Shown here: positions 37,643 through 46,749 of the stretch, piece after piece
How positions within the stretch are numbered: the first letter of the stretch is position 1
Layout: every line of letters begins with the position of its first letter
NCBI RefSeq assembly: GCF_002836595.1
Contig: NZ_PJBB01000003.1
Coordinates: 4,061,501 to 4,125,500 of the forward strand
Source: Tenacibaculum sp. Bg11-29
GTDB lineage: Bacteria > Bacteroidota > Bacteroidia > Flavobacteriales > Flavobacteriaceae
Direction: 5' to 3'
DNA length: 64,000 nt
Translations under genes and position numbers: made by a program
Notes under the pieces: generated by a model
Seen by the model: only the letters and a program-made list of their open reading frames with translations
What the model was told of the DNA's origin: nothing
The model's database searches: none

Positions 37643-38515
37643 ATGAACATATTAGATAACTTAAAATATAGATTTAAAAATGCAGGTATCATAGAGAAAC
37701 TTATCTATGTTAATCTAGCTGTTTTTCTATTAGTTTTCATAACCAACACTTTCGGTTTTTTATTTCAATCTAGCAATAACTTGCTTATTGAATGGTTTGC
37801 TTTACCTGCAAATTTCGATGAATTCTTATCAAAACCTTGGACAATTATAACTTATGGTTTTTTACACACTGGATTTCTTCATATACTCTTAAATTTAGTT
37901 GCCTTATTTTATATAGGTCATTTATTTAAACAATATTTCACTTCAAAACAATTACTTAATTTTTATATTTTAGGAACACTTTTCGGAGGAGTTATTTTCA
38001 TTGCTAGTTATAGTTTTTTTCCTGCACTACAACGAGTAGCAGACAACAGTGTATTACTAGGAGCATCTGCTGGTATTTCAGCTATTTTTATAGGTATAGC
38101 TACTTATATTCCTACTTATGAATTAAAATTCCCTTTAATTGGCTTCGTTAAATTATGGATAGTTGCCTGTATTTGGATAGCTATTGACATTATTCAAATT
38201 CCTGCAGGAAATGCAGGTGGACATTTAGCACACATAGGAGGTGCTTTATTTGGTTTTTTATATGTTGCTAGTGCTAGCAATAAAGAATTAGAAATTTTTA
38301 AACCTTTTAAAAAATTCTTTGAGAAGAAGGAAAAACCTTTAAAAACAGTTTACAAATCTGGTAAAAAACCGACTAAAAAAACAACACCTAAAGAAACTTT
38401 TAATAAATCGAAAAACCAACAAGAAATAGATAAAATTTTAGATAAAATTGGTAAATCGGGTTATGATACATTAACTAAAAATGAAAAAGATTTTTTATTT
38501 AAACAAGGAAAGTAA
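37643..38515 (+). CDS. Second rhomboid protease with basic C-terminal extension
   Basis: A 290-residue rhomboid. GFLHTGFLHILLNLVALFYI, LLGASAGISAIFIGIATYIP with the active Ser, and GGHLAHIGGALFGFLYVA with the His are present. Unlike its neighbour it has a cytosolic tail of about 70 residues, Lys-rich then ending QEIDKILDKIGKSGYDTLTK, a short helical module common on flavobacterial rhomboids. It is cotranscribed with mutL, the first rhomboid and the EEP gene 4 bp downstream. Confidence 0.92.
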   Translation: MNILDNLKYRFKNAGIIEKLIYVNLAVFLLVFITNTFGFLFQSSNNLLIEWFALPANFDEFLSKPWTIITYGFLHTGFLHILLNLVALFYIGHLFKQYFTSKQLLNFYILGTLFGGVIFIASYSFFPALQRVADNSVLLGASAGISAIFIGIATYIPTYELKFPLIGFVKLWIVACIWIAIDIIQIPAGNAGGHLAHIGGALFGFLYVASASNKELEIFKPFKKFFEKKEKPLKTVYKSGKKPTKKTTPKETFNKSKNQQEIDKILDKIGKSGYDTLTKNEKDFLFKQGK

Positions 38516-38519
38516 TTAA

Positions 38520-39533
38520 ATGAAAAGATATTCAATTTTACATAAGCTTCTTTTCTTTATCAATTCAGTTCTTGCAACTGTTTTGTTATTTTCTTATGTC
38601 TTACCATATGTATCACCTAAAGTAATTCCGGCTGTAGCTGTTTTTAGCTTATTCGTGCCTTTATTAATAGTTTTGAATTTTGCTTTTTTTATATACTGGG
38701 CATTTAACCTTCATAAAAACGCGTTACTTTCTTTTTTCATTTTAACCCTTGGTGTTTTTATTTCTTCGCCACTTATTAAATTTTCAAAAAAAGAACTTAT
38801 TTTAAATAACGATGTAAAAGTAATGAGCTATAATGTTCGTTTATTTAATCATTACAAACATTTAGAAGATGAAAGTACCGAGCAAAAAATATATGAATTT
38901 ATTAATAATGAAAATCCTGATATTCTAACAATGCAAGAGTTTTATCAATCTAAATCATTAGACATAAAACTTCCTTATAAATTCAAAAAATACAAATCAA
39001 AAGCTAATAAATTTGGTCTTGCAATTTACTCTAAATACAAAATTATAAACTCAGGCTCTTTAGACTTTAAAAACAGTGCTAACAATGCTATTTTTATAGA
39101 CATTGTTAAAAAAAAGGACACTATTAGAATTTATAATGTTCATTTAGAATCATTAAAAGTAAATCCTAATAAAGAGAATTTTGGTGAAAAAGATTCTGAA
39201 CGTTTATTTAAGCGTTTAGCTAAAGGTTTTGTAAAACAAGTAGACCAAACGGAACTTATCTTACAGCATGAAAAAGGTTGGAAAGGTAAAAAAATTATTT
39301 GTGGAGACTTTAATAACACTTCCTTTTCTTGGGTATATAACCAGCTTATAAAAAATAAAAAAGATGCTTTTATAGCTGCCGGTATTGGTTTAGGTAAATC
39401 TTTTAGGTATGTGTACCCAATGCGAATAGATTTTATTTTAACTGACAATGAAGCTACCATAAATCATTATAAAACTTTTCATATGGTTAAATTATCAGAT
39501 CACTACCCTATTATGACTCGTTTGCATTGGTAG
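38520..39533 (+). CDS. Membrane-anchored endonuclease/exonuclease/phosphatase-family protein
   Basis: A 337-residue protein. Three membrane helices occupy residues about 12-82. The EEP fold follows, with KVMSYNVRLFNHYKH, ILTMQEFYQ (metal-binding Glu), VHLESLKVNP, KIICGDFNNTSFSW, and LSDHYPIMTRLHW (catalytic Asp-His). The family includes DNA nucleases, phosphodiesterases and lipid phosphatases; the catalytic domain is probably periplasmic, favouring a phosphodiesterase role. It is the last gene of the mutL operon. Confidence 0.88.
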   Translation: MKRYSILHKLLFFINSVLATVLLFSYVLPYVSPKVIPAVAVFSLFVPLLIVLNFAFFIYWAFNLHKNALLSFFILTLGVFISSPLIKFSKKELILNNDVKVMSYNVRLFNHYKHLEDESTEQKIYEFINNENPDILTMQEFYQSKSLDIKLPYKFKKYKSKANKFGLAIYSKYKIINSGSLDFKNSANNAIFIDIVKKKDTIRIYNVHLESLKVNPNKENFGEKDSERLFKRLAKGFVKQVDQTELILQHEKGWKGKKIICGDFNNTSFSWVYNQLIKNKKDAFIAAGIGLGKSFRYVYPMRIDFILTDNEATINHYKTFHMVKLSDHYPIMTRLHW

Positions 39534-39649
39534 TTTTTTATACTTTAAAATACTAATTTTTAAAGCATAACCTTTTTTAATAGTTAATTCACTTTATTAT
39601 ATTCAATCTAGTTGTAGTAAAATAAGTATTTATAAGATCTTAAAAAGAA

Positions 39650-39690
39650 ATAAAGATAGATAAGGTTTCCCCTATCCATCTTTTTTAGTT
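39650..39690. terminator. Imperfect hairpin between convergent genes
   Basis: AGATAGATAAGG near 39654 pairs imperfectly with CCTATCCATCT near 39672 and is followed by a T run on the plus strand. It lies between the EEP gene and the minus-strand MFS gene. Confidence 0.55.
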
Positions 39691-39693
39691 TTA

Positions 39694-40914
39694 TTATTGG
39701 TATCCTTTTTTAAGAGATTTTTTATTAAGTTCATTATTCTTATTTTTCACAAAAACAAAGGCTATAACAAGTAAAATAATCATGAAAACCCAGGTTTTTG
39801 CATACCCTAAATAATCAACTAACTGTAAACCTACATTTAACCCAACTAGTTTACCTATTGCTACAGAAATAGTAAAATACCCCATATCTCTTCCTTTAGT
39901 TTCAGAAGAACTTTCATTAAGTACTAATGTGTTTAGAAAAGGAAAACCAATAGACTGTGCTAATGAAAATAATATAATAGATCCTATTACAAATACAATG
40001 TGACTTGGCATTGCTAGTAGTACAAAACTGGCACTAAACAACACTAAACTAAATTTTAAAATTTGTTGTTTTGCAATACCTTTTCTTTCTAGATAATGAA
40101 CTAATGGCATTTCAAAAACAAAAATTAAAAAACCATTTATCCCTATAATAATTCCTATGACAACTTCAGAAAACAAATATACTTGCTTGTAAAACAATGG
40201 TAAAGTAGCTAACAATTGTATATAAACAAAAGTCATAATAAATGTAACTATCATATAACTAAAAAATAGCTTTGATATTTTTAAATCTTTTTTAGGTTTA
40301 ATTTTCTCTAGTTTGGCTGTTATTTCATTTTTTCTCAAAAATAGAACAACAAAAATCCCCGATAATATGCAGGTAATTCCATCAATAAAAAAAAGACTTT
40401 TATATGTAGTATATACGATTAAAAATCCACCCAAGAACGGCCCTAATGATAAACCTAAATGAATAGAAAGCCTTAATAATGATACTGATCTTGTTCTATT
40501 TTCTTCATTACTATAATTAAAAATAGCCACAAAAGCAGCTGGTTTTGAAAACTCAGCTAGCATTGCGATGACAAAGATACCTGTGCAAAGCATATAAAAT
40601 TCCGTTAGATAACCTAACGGAATTAAAAATAAACCTGGTGTTATAAAACCTATTAATAGTATCGGATAAAATCCTTTTTTATCTGATAAAATACCTCCAA
40701 TGTAAGAACCAAATACACCTCCTAATCCAAAAGAAGATAATACCCAAGCCACATCTGTTAACGAATATTTATAATGTGATGTTAAATACAAAGACATAAA
40801 AGGAATAACCATAGTACCTGCTCTGTTAATGAACATTGCTATCGATAAACACCAAACTTCTTTAGAGAGTCCTTTAAATGAAGAAACATAAGTAGTTAGT
40901 AACTTCTTAAACAT
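39694..40914 (-). CDS. MFS transporter, probable siderophore exporter
   Basis: A 406-residue major facilitator with 12 predicted helices. The loop motif SYIGGILSDKKGFYPILLIGF after helix 2 and VLNESSSETKGRDMGYFTI in the second half are typical of drug/multi-solute efflux MFS proteins. It follows the NIS siderophore synthetase gene and a 35-codon membrane peptide gene that overlaps its start by 8 bp. The natural inference is export of the siderophore made by that enzyme; uptake cannot be excluded. Confidence 0.88.
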   Translation of the reverse strand: MFKKLLTTYVSSFKGLSKEVWCLSIAMFINRAGTMVIPFMSLYLTSHYKYSLTDVAWVLSSFGLGGVFGSYIGGILSDKKGFYPILLIGFITPGLFLIPLGYLTEFYMLCTGIFVIAMLAEFSKPAAFVAIFNYSNEENRTRSVSLLRLSIHLGLSLGPFLGGFLIVYTTYKSLFFIDGITCILSGIFVVLFLRKNEITAKLEKIKPKKDLKISKLFFSYMIVTFIMTFVYIQLLATLPLFYKQVYLFSEVVIGIIIGINGFLIFVFEMPLVHYLERKGIAKQQILKFSLVLFSASFVLLAMPSHIVFVIGSIILFSLAQSIGFPFLNTLVLNESSSETKGRDMGYFTISVAIGKLVGLNVGLQLVDYLGYAKTWVFMIILLVIAFVFVKNKNNELNKKSLKKGYQ

Positions 40915-41014
40915 TTACGCTTTTTAAAATAAGAGGTTCACTAAAAGCTGCCAAACCAATATTAAAAAGCGCTAGTCCAATACCTATGTAATCAATTATC
41001 TTAATAGTGTCCAT
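40907..41014 (-). CDS. 35-residue single-helix membrane peptide
   Basis: A short frame with ATG at 41012-41014 encodes MDTIKIIDYIGIGLALFNIG followed by LAAFSEPLILKSVNV. It starts 2 bp after the stop of the siderophore synthetase gene, and its stop overlaps the MFS start by 8 bp, an arrangement typical of translationally coupled genes. The product is one hydrophobic helix with a conserved-looking Pro. No function can be assigned; a small accessory subunit of the exporter is a reasonable guess. Absence from homologous loci would argue it is chance. Confidence 0.55.
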   Translation of the reverse strand: MDTIKIIDYIGIGLALFNIGLAAFSEPLILKSVNV

Positions 41015-41016
41015 AA

Positions 41017-43464
41017 TTATTTATTTAGTACTAATTCTTTTTTTATTAAAGAGGGGAATTGTTTAAAAAAATTTGATCTTGTATTATAAAAAAGATTCGA
41101 TGTTTTATGAGGCTGTTCAATTACCTTATCTATAGAGAAACCTGCTCTTTCTAAAACAATAGCCATTGCTTTGGCAGCGATGTCGGGTTCTAGAATACAC
41201 TTTTCTACCTGCGGAAAACTAAATAAATAGTCTGCCACCGCTTTTAAACAAACAACTGTTTCTCTCTTTTCTTTTTCTTCTGTTGCTATTAAAAAATGAA
41301 AACCATAATCGGTAGGCTTAGCGTCATAACATCCACCTACAACATCACGCATTGCCCAGTAAGGCTCAAAAGTAAAACAAGTTTCTCCGTTAACTTCACC
41401 TATATATGCATGTGAAAAATCCATATCTAATAGAGAAATATAAAATGCCTCTAATTTTTTTATAGATCCATCCATCTTCCAAAAAGCTAAAGCTCGTTCT
41501 CTATTAAACCAATCATGAACCATATTTAAATCTTTATTTATATTAAAAGGGCGAATTTTTATAACTACACCTTCTTTATCAAAATAGTTTTCATAACAAT
41601 AATCCATAGATGAAGGATGCAATAATTCATTTTCGTAATGCGCATATAATAAAGGATTTTTATAAGCAACATGTATTACTCCATCTACAGGATTCATTGC
41701 CTCATCTTCTCCACTTAATCGGGTTAATAAATTACTTTTCACCTTCCATGTTCTTCTTTTTAGAATGAAATCAATAATTCCTGAATCATCCTTATTTTTC
41801 CATTTGTTAAGACGCTTAGTAACCATTTTCAATAAAGTATGTTCCTCTTCTAGCCCGTTACTTCCAAAAGTATTAACCAAGCCTATAATGTTACTAATCA
41901 TTATATAATTTACATAGATAGGTGTGAGTACGTCATCAGAAAGGAAAGAATGAGATTCTAAGGCAATATCAGGAATGTAAGCAGCTGCTAACTTTAACTT
42001 ATTTTCTCTAAAAATAATTCCTTGACTATCTCTAAAATACACATTACAAGGATATCCTTTTTCATCAAGTTCGATCATAGTATTCTGGCCATGCGCTTCG
42101 AAAAACATACCAAAATTAATATAGCCATCTAAAATTCCTTCCAAATAAAATTCTAAATACAAATCAAACCATTTTCTAGAGACTTCACTTATTGAAATAC
42201 CATCTAGTGCTGCTATGTGTGTTATATTTTTATACAACCGGTTGCTATGCCCTAAAACTCCATCTTGGCATATTTCACCTAGCATTGTTACTTTTTTATC
42301 ATTAAAAATAGCTTTTGTATTATCTCTAAAACTGGTATTAAATCCTTTTATTACAATACCTTCATGATCTTGTAATGTAATATAAGCAGGATCTTCAATA
42401 ATTTTAAAATTAGGATTTGACGCTCTAAACTTTGCTCCAAATTCTGTTCTAAACAATGCACTAACCTCACATCCCCTTAATAATTCATGATATAAATTAC
42501 AACGTTCTGAATTTGTTATTTTAACGTGTAATGATAATTTAACCATAAATCGACTGTCTTTATTGTATAAAGTTCTAACAGAAGAAGTTGGTGTATATAA
42601 AGGTCCTAAAGCACCTAATTGAATTAATTTATTTTCTGAAATTAATTTTTGAACTGATGTATTGTTTTTCTTTAAATAAGAAAGTTCCCACGGATGTATT
42701 GGCACTAATTTCCAATCTTTATGAGTATCAAACAATACTTCTATTTCAGAAGTTATATAACCTCGGTCTTCTAAATCTTCTTTAATTTCCGTTGTAATAT
42801 CCTTTTCTCTAGCACTATTTTCTAAAACAAATTTAGAATCAGCTAATAAATAAACAATTTGAAAACTTGCTTTGGTTTCTGGTGAATACTTAAACAATTC
42901 TTCATCTGTCATTCTAGACCTACTTTTTGGTACTGGATGCATAGAATGCCCTGTTAATAATGATTGCTCAGCATCAATAAATGAAATTTCTTTATTAAAA
43001 ATAGTTGAAACATCATTCGTTATTTCATTTCTAAACTTTAAAAATGCTGCTGTATTTGCTTTACTATTTTCTAAACTTTTAACAAATTGTACAGCAGCAT
43101 TTGATTTAGAAGAAACAGTAGAATTATGTTCTTCTATTAATAACTCAGAAAGAGCTAAAAATTCTAACTCTTTAATAGCACCAGTATTTCTATCTTTAAC
43201 AATACAAGGAAATTCATACTGATGTCTTCCTGTTAAAGAATAATAACTTAAAGCACAAAACACATCTTGCTCTAAGAAATTTAATGCAATTTTCAACCAC
43301 TTTGTATGTGCTCTTTCTTCAAAATAAGAAGCTAGTACTAAGTCATGTTTTGGTTTTCTAAAAAACTTTTCTCCACTTTGCTTAACATCTCTTATATAAC
43401 AGTTTAAAAAAGCTGTTTGGGTCATCTTAGAAGCTAAATGCGTGTAATTAGTTTGTTTTTCCAT
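41017..43464 (-). CDS. NIS siderophore synthetase (IucA/IucC) fused to an IucB-like acetyltransferase
   Basis: An 815-residue two-domain enzyme. Residues about 1-600 are an IucA/IucC synthetase: HPWELSYLKKN, TPTSSVRTLYNKDSRFMVKL, NIIGLVNTFGSNG and the MFFEAHGQNTMIEL block. Residues about 620-805 are a GNAT-type N-acyltransferase like IucB/RhbD (IKIRPFNINKDLNMVHDWFN, RALAFWKMDG, CFTFEPYWAMRD, VVGGCYDAKPTDYGFHFLIA). Such enzymes acylate hydroxylamines and couple them to citrate or dicarboxylate backbones. The fusion puts two pathway steps in one chain. With the MFS gene it forms a compact siderophore unit; a hydroxylase/decarboxylase pair is not in the window. Confidence 0.93.
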   Translation of the reverse strand: MEKQTNYTHLASKMTQTAFLNCYIRDVKQSGEKFFRKPKHDLVLASYFEERAHTKWLKIALNFLEQDVFCALSYYSLTGRHQYEFPCIVKDRNTGAIKELEFLALSELLIEEHNSTVSSKSNAAVQFVKSLENSKANTAAFLKFRNEITNDVSTIFNKEISFIDAEQSLLTGHSMHPVPKSRSRMTDEELFKYSPETKASFQIVYLLADSKFVLENSAREKDITTEIKEDLEDRGYITSEIEVLFDTHKDWKLVPIHPWELSYLKKNNTSVQKLISENKLIQLGALGPLYTPTSSVRTLYNKDSRFMVKLSLHVKITNSERCNLYHELLRGCEVSALFRTEFGAKFRASNPNFKIIEDPAYITLQDHEGIVIKGFNTSFRDNTKAIFNDKKVTMLGEICQDGVLGHSNRLYKNITHIAALDGISISEVSRKWFDLYLEFYLEGILDGYINFGMFFEAHGQNTMIELDEKGYPCNVYFRDSQGIIFRENKLKLAAAYIPDIALESHSFLSDDVLTPIYVNYIMISNIIGLVNTFGSNGLEEEHTLLKMVTKRLNKWKNKDDSGIIDFILKRRTWKVKSNLLTRLSGEDEAMNPVDGVIHVAYKNPLLYAHYENELLHPSSMDYCYENYFDKEGVVIKIRPFNINKDLNMVHDWFNRERALAFWKMDGSIKKLEAFYISLLDMDFSHAYIGEVNGETCFTFEPYWAMRDVVGGCYDAKPTDYGFHFLIATEEKEKRETVVCLKAVADYLFSFPQVEKCILEPDIAAKAMAIVLERAGFSIDKVIEQPHKTSNLFYNTRSNFFKQFPSLIKKELVLNK

Positions 43465-43994
43465 AATATTTTCTTTTATAAATAATCATTTCAATAATAT
43501 TTTCTATTGTTAACGGGGGTTTAACATGGTAAACTTCAGATATCTTGATACTTGCTATCCCACTTCTAACTACTAAAACAGTATTTGTTTAATCTGCTAA
43601 TTAAGTCATGGGGTTTACCTTCTTGAAACTCATTTACACACACAATTCCTTTCTCTATATTCTCTTATATAAACTGCCTAGACAAGCACCTAATAAGTGT
43701 TTAAAATCATTTTTATTCTATTATTTTTATTAAATCTAAATAAGTATACTTCAAATATATATAATAAATACTTACTAATAATATAATTTTAAGGCTAATT
43801 AAATTTTACTTAAAAAAAAGAAACTTAAACACTGTAAAACAAACGATTAACACTACCTAAACAACTAAAAAAATATTTTAAAAAAAAGGTATAGACCTAT
43901 TTATAAACTAATTACAATTTGAACATTATGCCGCTTATTATATACTATTGTATTTTGTTTGTAATGCTTATATTGCAATTCCAAACAACTAACC
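43465..43994. other. 530-bp divergent intergenic region
   Basis: No gene is seen. On the minus strand TATATTTG (43752-43759 reversed) is a possible -7 for the siderophore gene, next to the palindrome AAGTATACTT at 43743-43752 and the word AATCTAAATAA just before it. The same AATCTAAAT word occurs at the haem operon promoters (23400). Iron control is plausible, but the site is not convincing by eye. Confidence 0.35.
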
Positions 43995-45134
43995 ATGAAA
44001 CATTATGATGTGGCAATTATTGGTAGTGGACCTTCAGGGGCTTCAACTGCTTTTCATTTAGCCAAAAACGGAATATCAACTGTACTAATAGAAAAAGAAA
44101 CTTTACCTCGTTATAAAACTTGTGGCGGTGGTTTTGTTTACAGAGGTCGTAAAGATTTACCTTTTGATATTTCTTCTGTTGTTGAAAGAGAGTTTCACAC
44201 TATTGATATTTACTTAGGAGATAAACTACACTTTAAAACTGAAAGAGAAGATCCTACAGTTACTATGATTATGAGAGATTCTTTTGATCATTTAATCGTA
44301 AAAAAAGCAAAGGAATTTGGAGTTACCTTATTAGAGGATCACAAATTAAAAAAACTTCATTTTTCTGATGATAAAATTACCTTAGAAACTTCTCAAGGAG
44401 AACTTACAGCTAAATTTGTAATTGCAGCTGACGGTGCTTTAAGTCCTACCGCAAAAATGGCAGGATGGAAAGAAGACACTCGTAAACTAATACCTGCTTT
44501 AGAATATGAAGTAGAAGTACCTGAAGAAGATTTTAACCGTTTAAAAGACGAAGTTCGTTTTGATATTGATGCAATTCCTTATGGATATGCTTGGAACTTC
44601 CCTAAGAAAAATCACTTATCGGTTGGTGTTGCTTCTGCTCGTAGAACAAAAATAAATTTAAAAGAATATTATAACGAATATTTAAAAACAATAGGAATTA
44701 CAACTATTCTTAGTGAATCACAACACGGTTTTCAAATACCTGTATCGCCAAGAACAGATGGTTTTGTAAAAAATAACGTCTTTTTAATTGGTGATGCAGC
44801 TGGATTTGCAGATCCTATTACTGCAGAAGGTATTTCGAATGCTATTTACAGTGGTAAATTAGTTGCAGATGCAATTGTTGAAGCTAATTTAGATAGTGCA
44901 AAAGCAGAAGAATTGTACTTAGAAAAACTAAATGAAAAATTAGTACCAGAATTAGAAACAGGGCTATTTTTATCTAAATGGTTTTACGAACAAAAAACGC
45001 TTCGTAACATGGTCTTAAAAAAATATGGACAGCACTTTAGTGAAGCTATGGCTGATGTTTTTCATGGTAAACGTTCATACCCTAAAGACATAAAAAAATC
45101 TTTAGCAAACAAAATAAAATCACTAGTCTCATAA
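43995..45134 (+). CDS. Geranylgeranyl-reductase-type FAD oxidoreductase
   Basis: A 379-residue flavoprotein. The N-terminal dinucleotide fold is YDVAIIGSGPSGASTAFHLA followed by VLIEK. The family hallmark LPRYKTCGGGFVYRG comes next, and FAD contacts are VFLIGDAAGFADPITAEGIS. Geranylgeranyl reductases saturate isoprenoid chains of quinones, lipids or pigments; relatives in Bacteroidota have various substrates, so the exact reaction is open. It is monocistronic with a strong terminator at 45142. Confidence 0.9.
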   Translation: MKHYDVAIIGSGPSGASTAFHLAKNGISTVLIEKETLPRYKTCGGGFVYRGRKDLPFDISSVVEREFHTIDIYLGDKLHFKTEREDPTVTMIMRDSFDHLIVKKAKEFGVTLLEDHKLKKLHFSDDKITLETSQGELTAKFVIAADGALSPTAKMAGWKEDTRKLIPALEYEVEVPEEDFNRLKDEVRFDIDAIPYGYAWNFPKKNHLSVGVASARRTKINLKEYYNEYLKTIGITTILSESQHGFQIPVSPRTDGFVKNNVFLIGDAAGFADPITAEGISNAIYSGKLVADAIVEANLDSAKAEELYLEKLNEKLVPELETGLFLSKWFYEQKTLRNMVLKKYGQHFSEAMADVFHGKRSYPKDIKKSLANKIKSLVS

Positions 45135-45141
45135 AAAATAA

Positions 45142-45174
45142 AAAACAATTTAGTCCATCTAAATTGTTTTTTTA
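45142..45174 (+). terminator. Rho-independent terminator
   Basis: AAAACAATTTAG (45142-45153) and CTAAATTGTTTT (45159-45170) form a perfect 12-bp stem with a 5-nt loop followed by Ts. Confidence 0.93.
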
Positions 45175-45230
45175 CTTTGAACCTAATTTATCTGTCAATT
45201 AAAAATACAAACCACCGTTGTCTAAAAGAA

Positions 45231-45797
45231 ATGAATCAGCTATTAGAAAACAAGCTTATACAAATTATTAAAAGTGATGAATGGATGCTTGCCGTTTTAA
45301 AAACTGTTAGTAATTTAAACCTTAATGATTGTTGGATTGGTGCTGGTTTTGTTAGAAATAAGGTTTGGGACGAAAAACACCAAAAACCCAGAACAATACT
45401 TAATGATATAGATGTTATACACTTTAACAAAAATAACATTATCAAAACGTACGATATAACACTTCAAAACATCTTAAAAAAAAAGAGTCCTAATCTAAAT
45501 TGGTCTGTAAAGAATCAAGCTAGAATGCACGTAAGAAACAAACACAAGCAATATCTAAATTGTAATGATGCTATTTATTTTTGGCCAGAAACGGCAACTG
45601 CAATAGCAGTAAGATTAAATTCAGAAAATAAAATTGAATATATTGCTCCTTATGGTTTAGACAATTTATTTAACCTTTTGGTTATACCAACACCTAATTT
45701 TAACTTAGCCGTTTACAAAACTAGAATTGAAAATAAAAATTGGATTGCTAAATGGCCTAATTTAAAAATAAATACCGATTACAAAATAATAAATTAA
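45231..45797 (+). CDS. Nucleotidyltransferase-family protein (DUF925 / NTP_transf_6)
   Basis: About 188 residues from the ATG at 45231 (MNQLLENKLIQIIKSDEWML). The frame is open 18 codons further up to an ATG at 45177, but that sits almost on the upstream terminator. The family pattern is NDCWIGAGFVRNKVWDEKH, then the acid pair LNDIDVIHFN, and ARMHVRNKH. The C-terminal DAIYFWPETATAIAVRLN block is also typical. The nucleotide donor and acceptor are unknown. It is 18 bp upstream of the peptidase gene at 45816. Confidence 0.85.
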   Translation: MNQLLENKLIQIIKSDEWMLAVLKTVSNLNLNDCWIGAGFVRNKVWDEKHQKPRTILNDIDVIHFNKNNIIKTYDITLQNILKKKSPNLNWSVKNQARMHVRNKHKQYLNCNDAIYFWPETATAIAVRLNSENKIEYIAPYGLDNLFNLLVIPTPNFNLAVYKTRIENKNWIAKWPNLKINTDYKIIN

Positions 45798-45815
45798 AAA
45801 TTGCACGCTTTATAA

Positions 45816-46688
45816 ATGATCTTATTTTCCTTTTTACTACTTGTTATAATTATTTTTTTAATTACAAAAAACAACAAAAAAACTCCTAAGCACACAATAC
45901 CAAGTGCTTCCTTTTCTAATGAATGGACAATTACTTTAACTAACAAAGTTGCTTTTTATAATGCGTTGTCTGTTAATGAAAAAAAACTGTTTGAATATAA
46001 AGTACATGAATTTATACTAAACTGTAATATTGTTGGTGTAGATACCTCCGTTACAATTACTGACAAACTTTTAATAGCCTCGAGCGCAGTAATTCCGATT
46101 TTTAACTTTCCTGAATGGAGATATCCAAATATTACAGAAGTTATACTATACCCAACAATGTTTAACGAACAACTTGAAACCGAAGGAGACAACCGTAGGG
46201 TCTTAGGAATGGTTGGTAATGGTTATTTAGAGGGAAAAATGATTTTATCGAAACCAGCTTTACATTTAGGTTTTGACAATGAATCAGATAAAAAAAACAC
46301 AGCCATTCATGAATTTGTACATTTAATCGATAAGCTCGATGGTAACATAGATGGCGTACCGAACGTATTGTTAGAAAAACAATATACTATTCCCTGGATA
46401 GATCTAATAAACAAAAAAATGGAAGAAATTTACAATGAAACTTCTGACATTAATCCTTATGGCGGTACTAATAAAGCAGAATTTTTTTCAGTAACTAGTG
46501 AATATTTTTTTGAACGTCCTAAATTGTTAGCAAGAAAACACCCTGAATTATATCTTCTTTTAGAAAAAATATTTAAGCAAGATATGGATGATAAAAACTT
46601 ACATTTAAAACGAGTTGATGCTTCTAGAAACGATCCCTGCCCTTGCAACAGCGGACTTAAATATAAAAAATGTTGTAGCCTTAATTAA
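45816..46688 (+). CDS. MtfA-like zinc peptidase with SEC-C tail
   Basis: A 290-residue protein with one N-terminal membrane helix (ILFSFLLLVIIIFLIT). The M90/MtfA domain has the zinc motif AIHEFVHLIDKLDGNIDGVP (H-E-x-x-H) and the downstream AEFFSVTSEYFFERP Glu region. The C terminus is a SEC-C motif, NDPCPCNSGLKYKKCC, which binds zinc and occurs on SecA and assorted regulators. E. coli MtfA interacts with the Mlc repressor; there is no such partner here, so only the peptidase fold is claimed. Confidence 0.92.
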   Translation: MILFSFLLLVIIIFLITKNNKKTPKHTIPSASFSNEWTITLTNKVAFYNALSVNEKKLFEYKVHEFILNCNIVGVDTSVTITDKLLIASSAVIPIFNFPEWRYPNITEVILYPTMFNEQLETEGDNRRVLGMVGNGYLEGKMILSKPALHLGFDNESDKKNTAIHEFVHLIDKLDGNIDGVPNVLLEKQYTIPWIDLINKKMEEIYNETSDINPYGGTNKAEFFSVTSEYFFERPKLLARKHPELYLLLEKIFKQDMDDKNLHLKRVDASRNDPCPCNSGLKYKKCCSLN

Positions 46689-46749
46689 ACAGTACTACTA
46701 TTAAACGAACATAAATCTTATATATTTACAGAAACTATATTATCATTAA

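Noticed and set aside
23390..43745. Firm Fur boxes at iron-related promoters
   Set aside because: AATCTAAAT words recur near 23400, 31316 and 43734, but no clear symmetric site can be drawn and such words are common in A/T-rich DNA.
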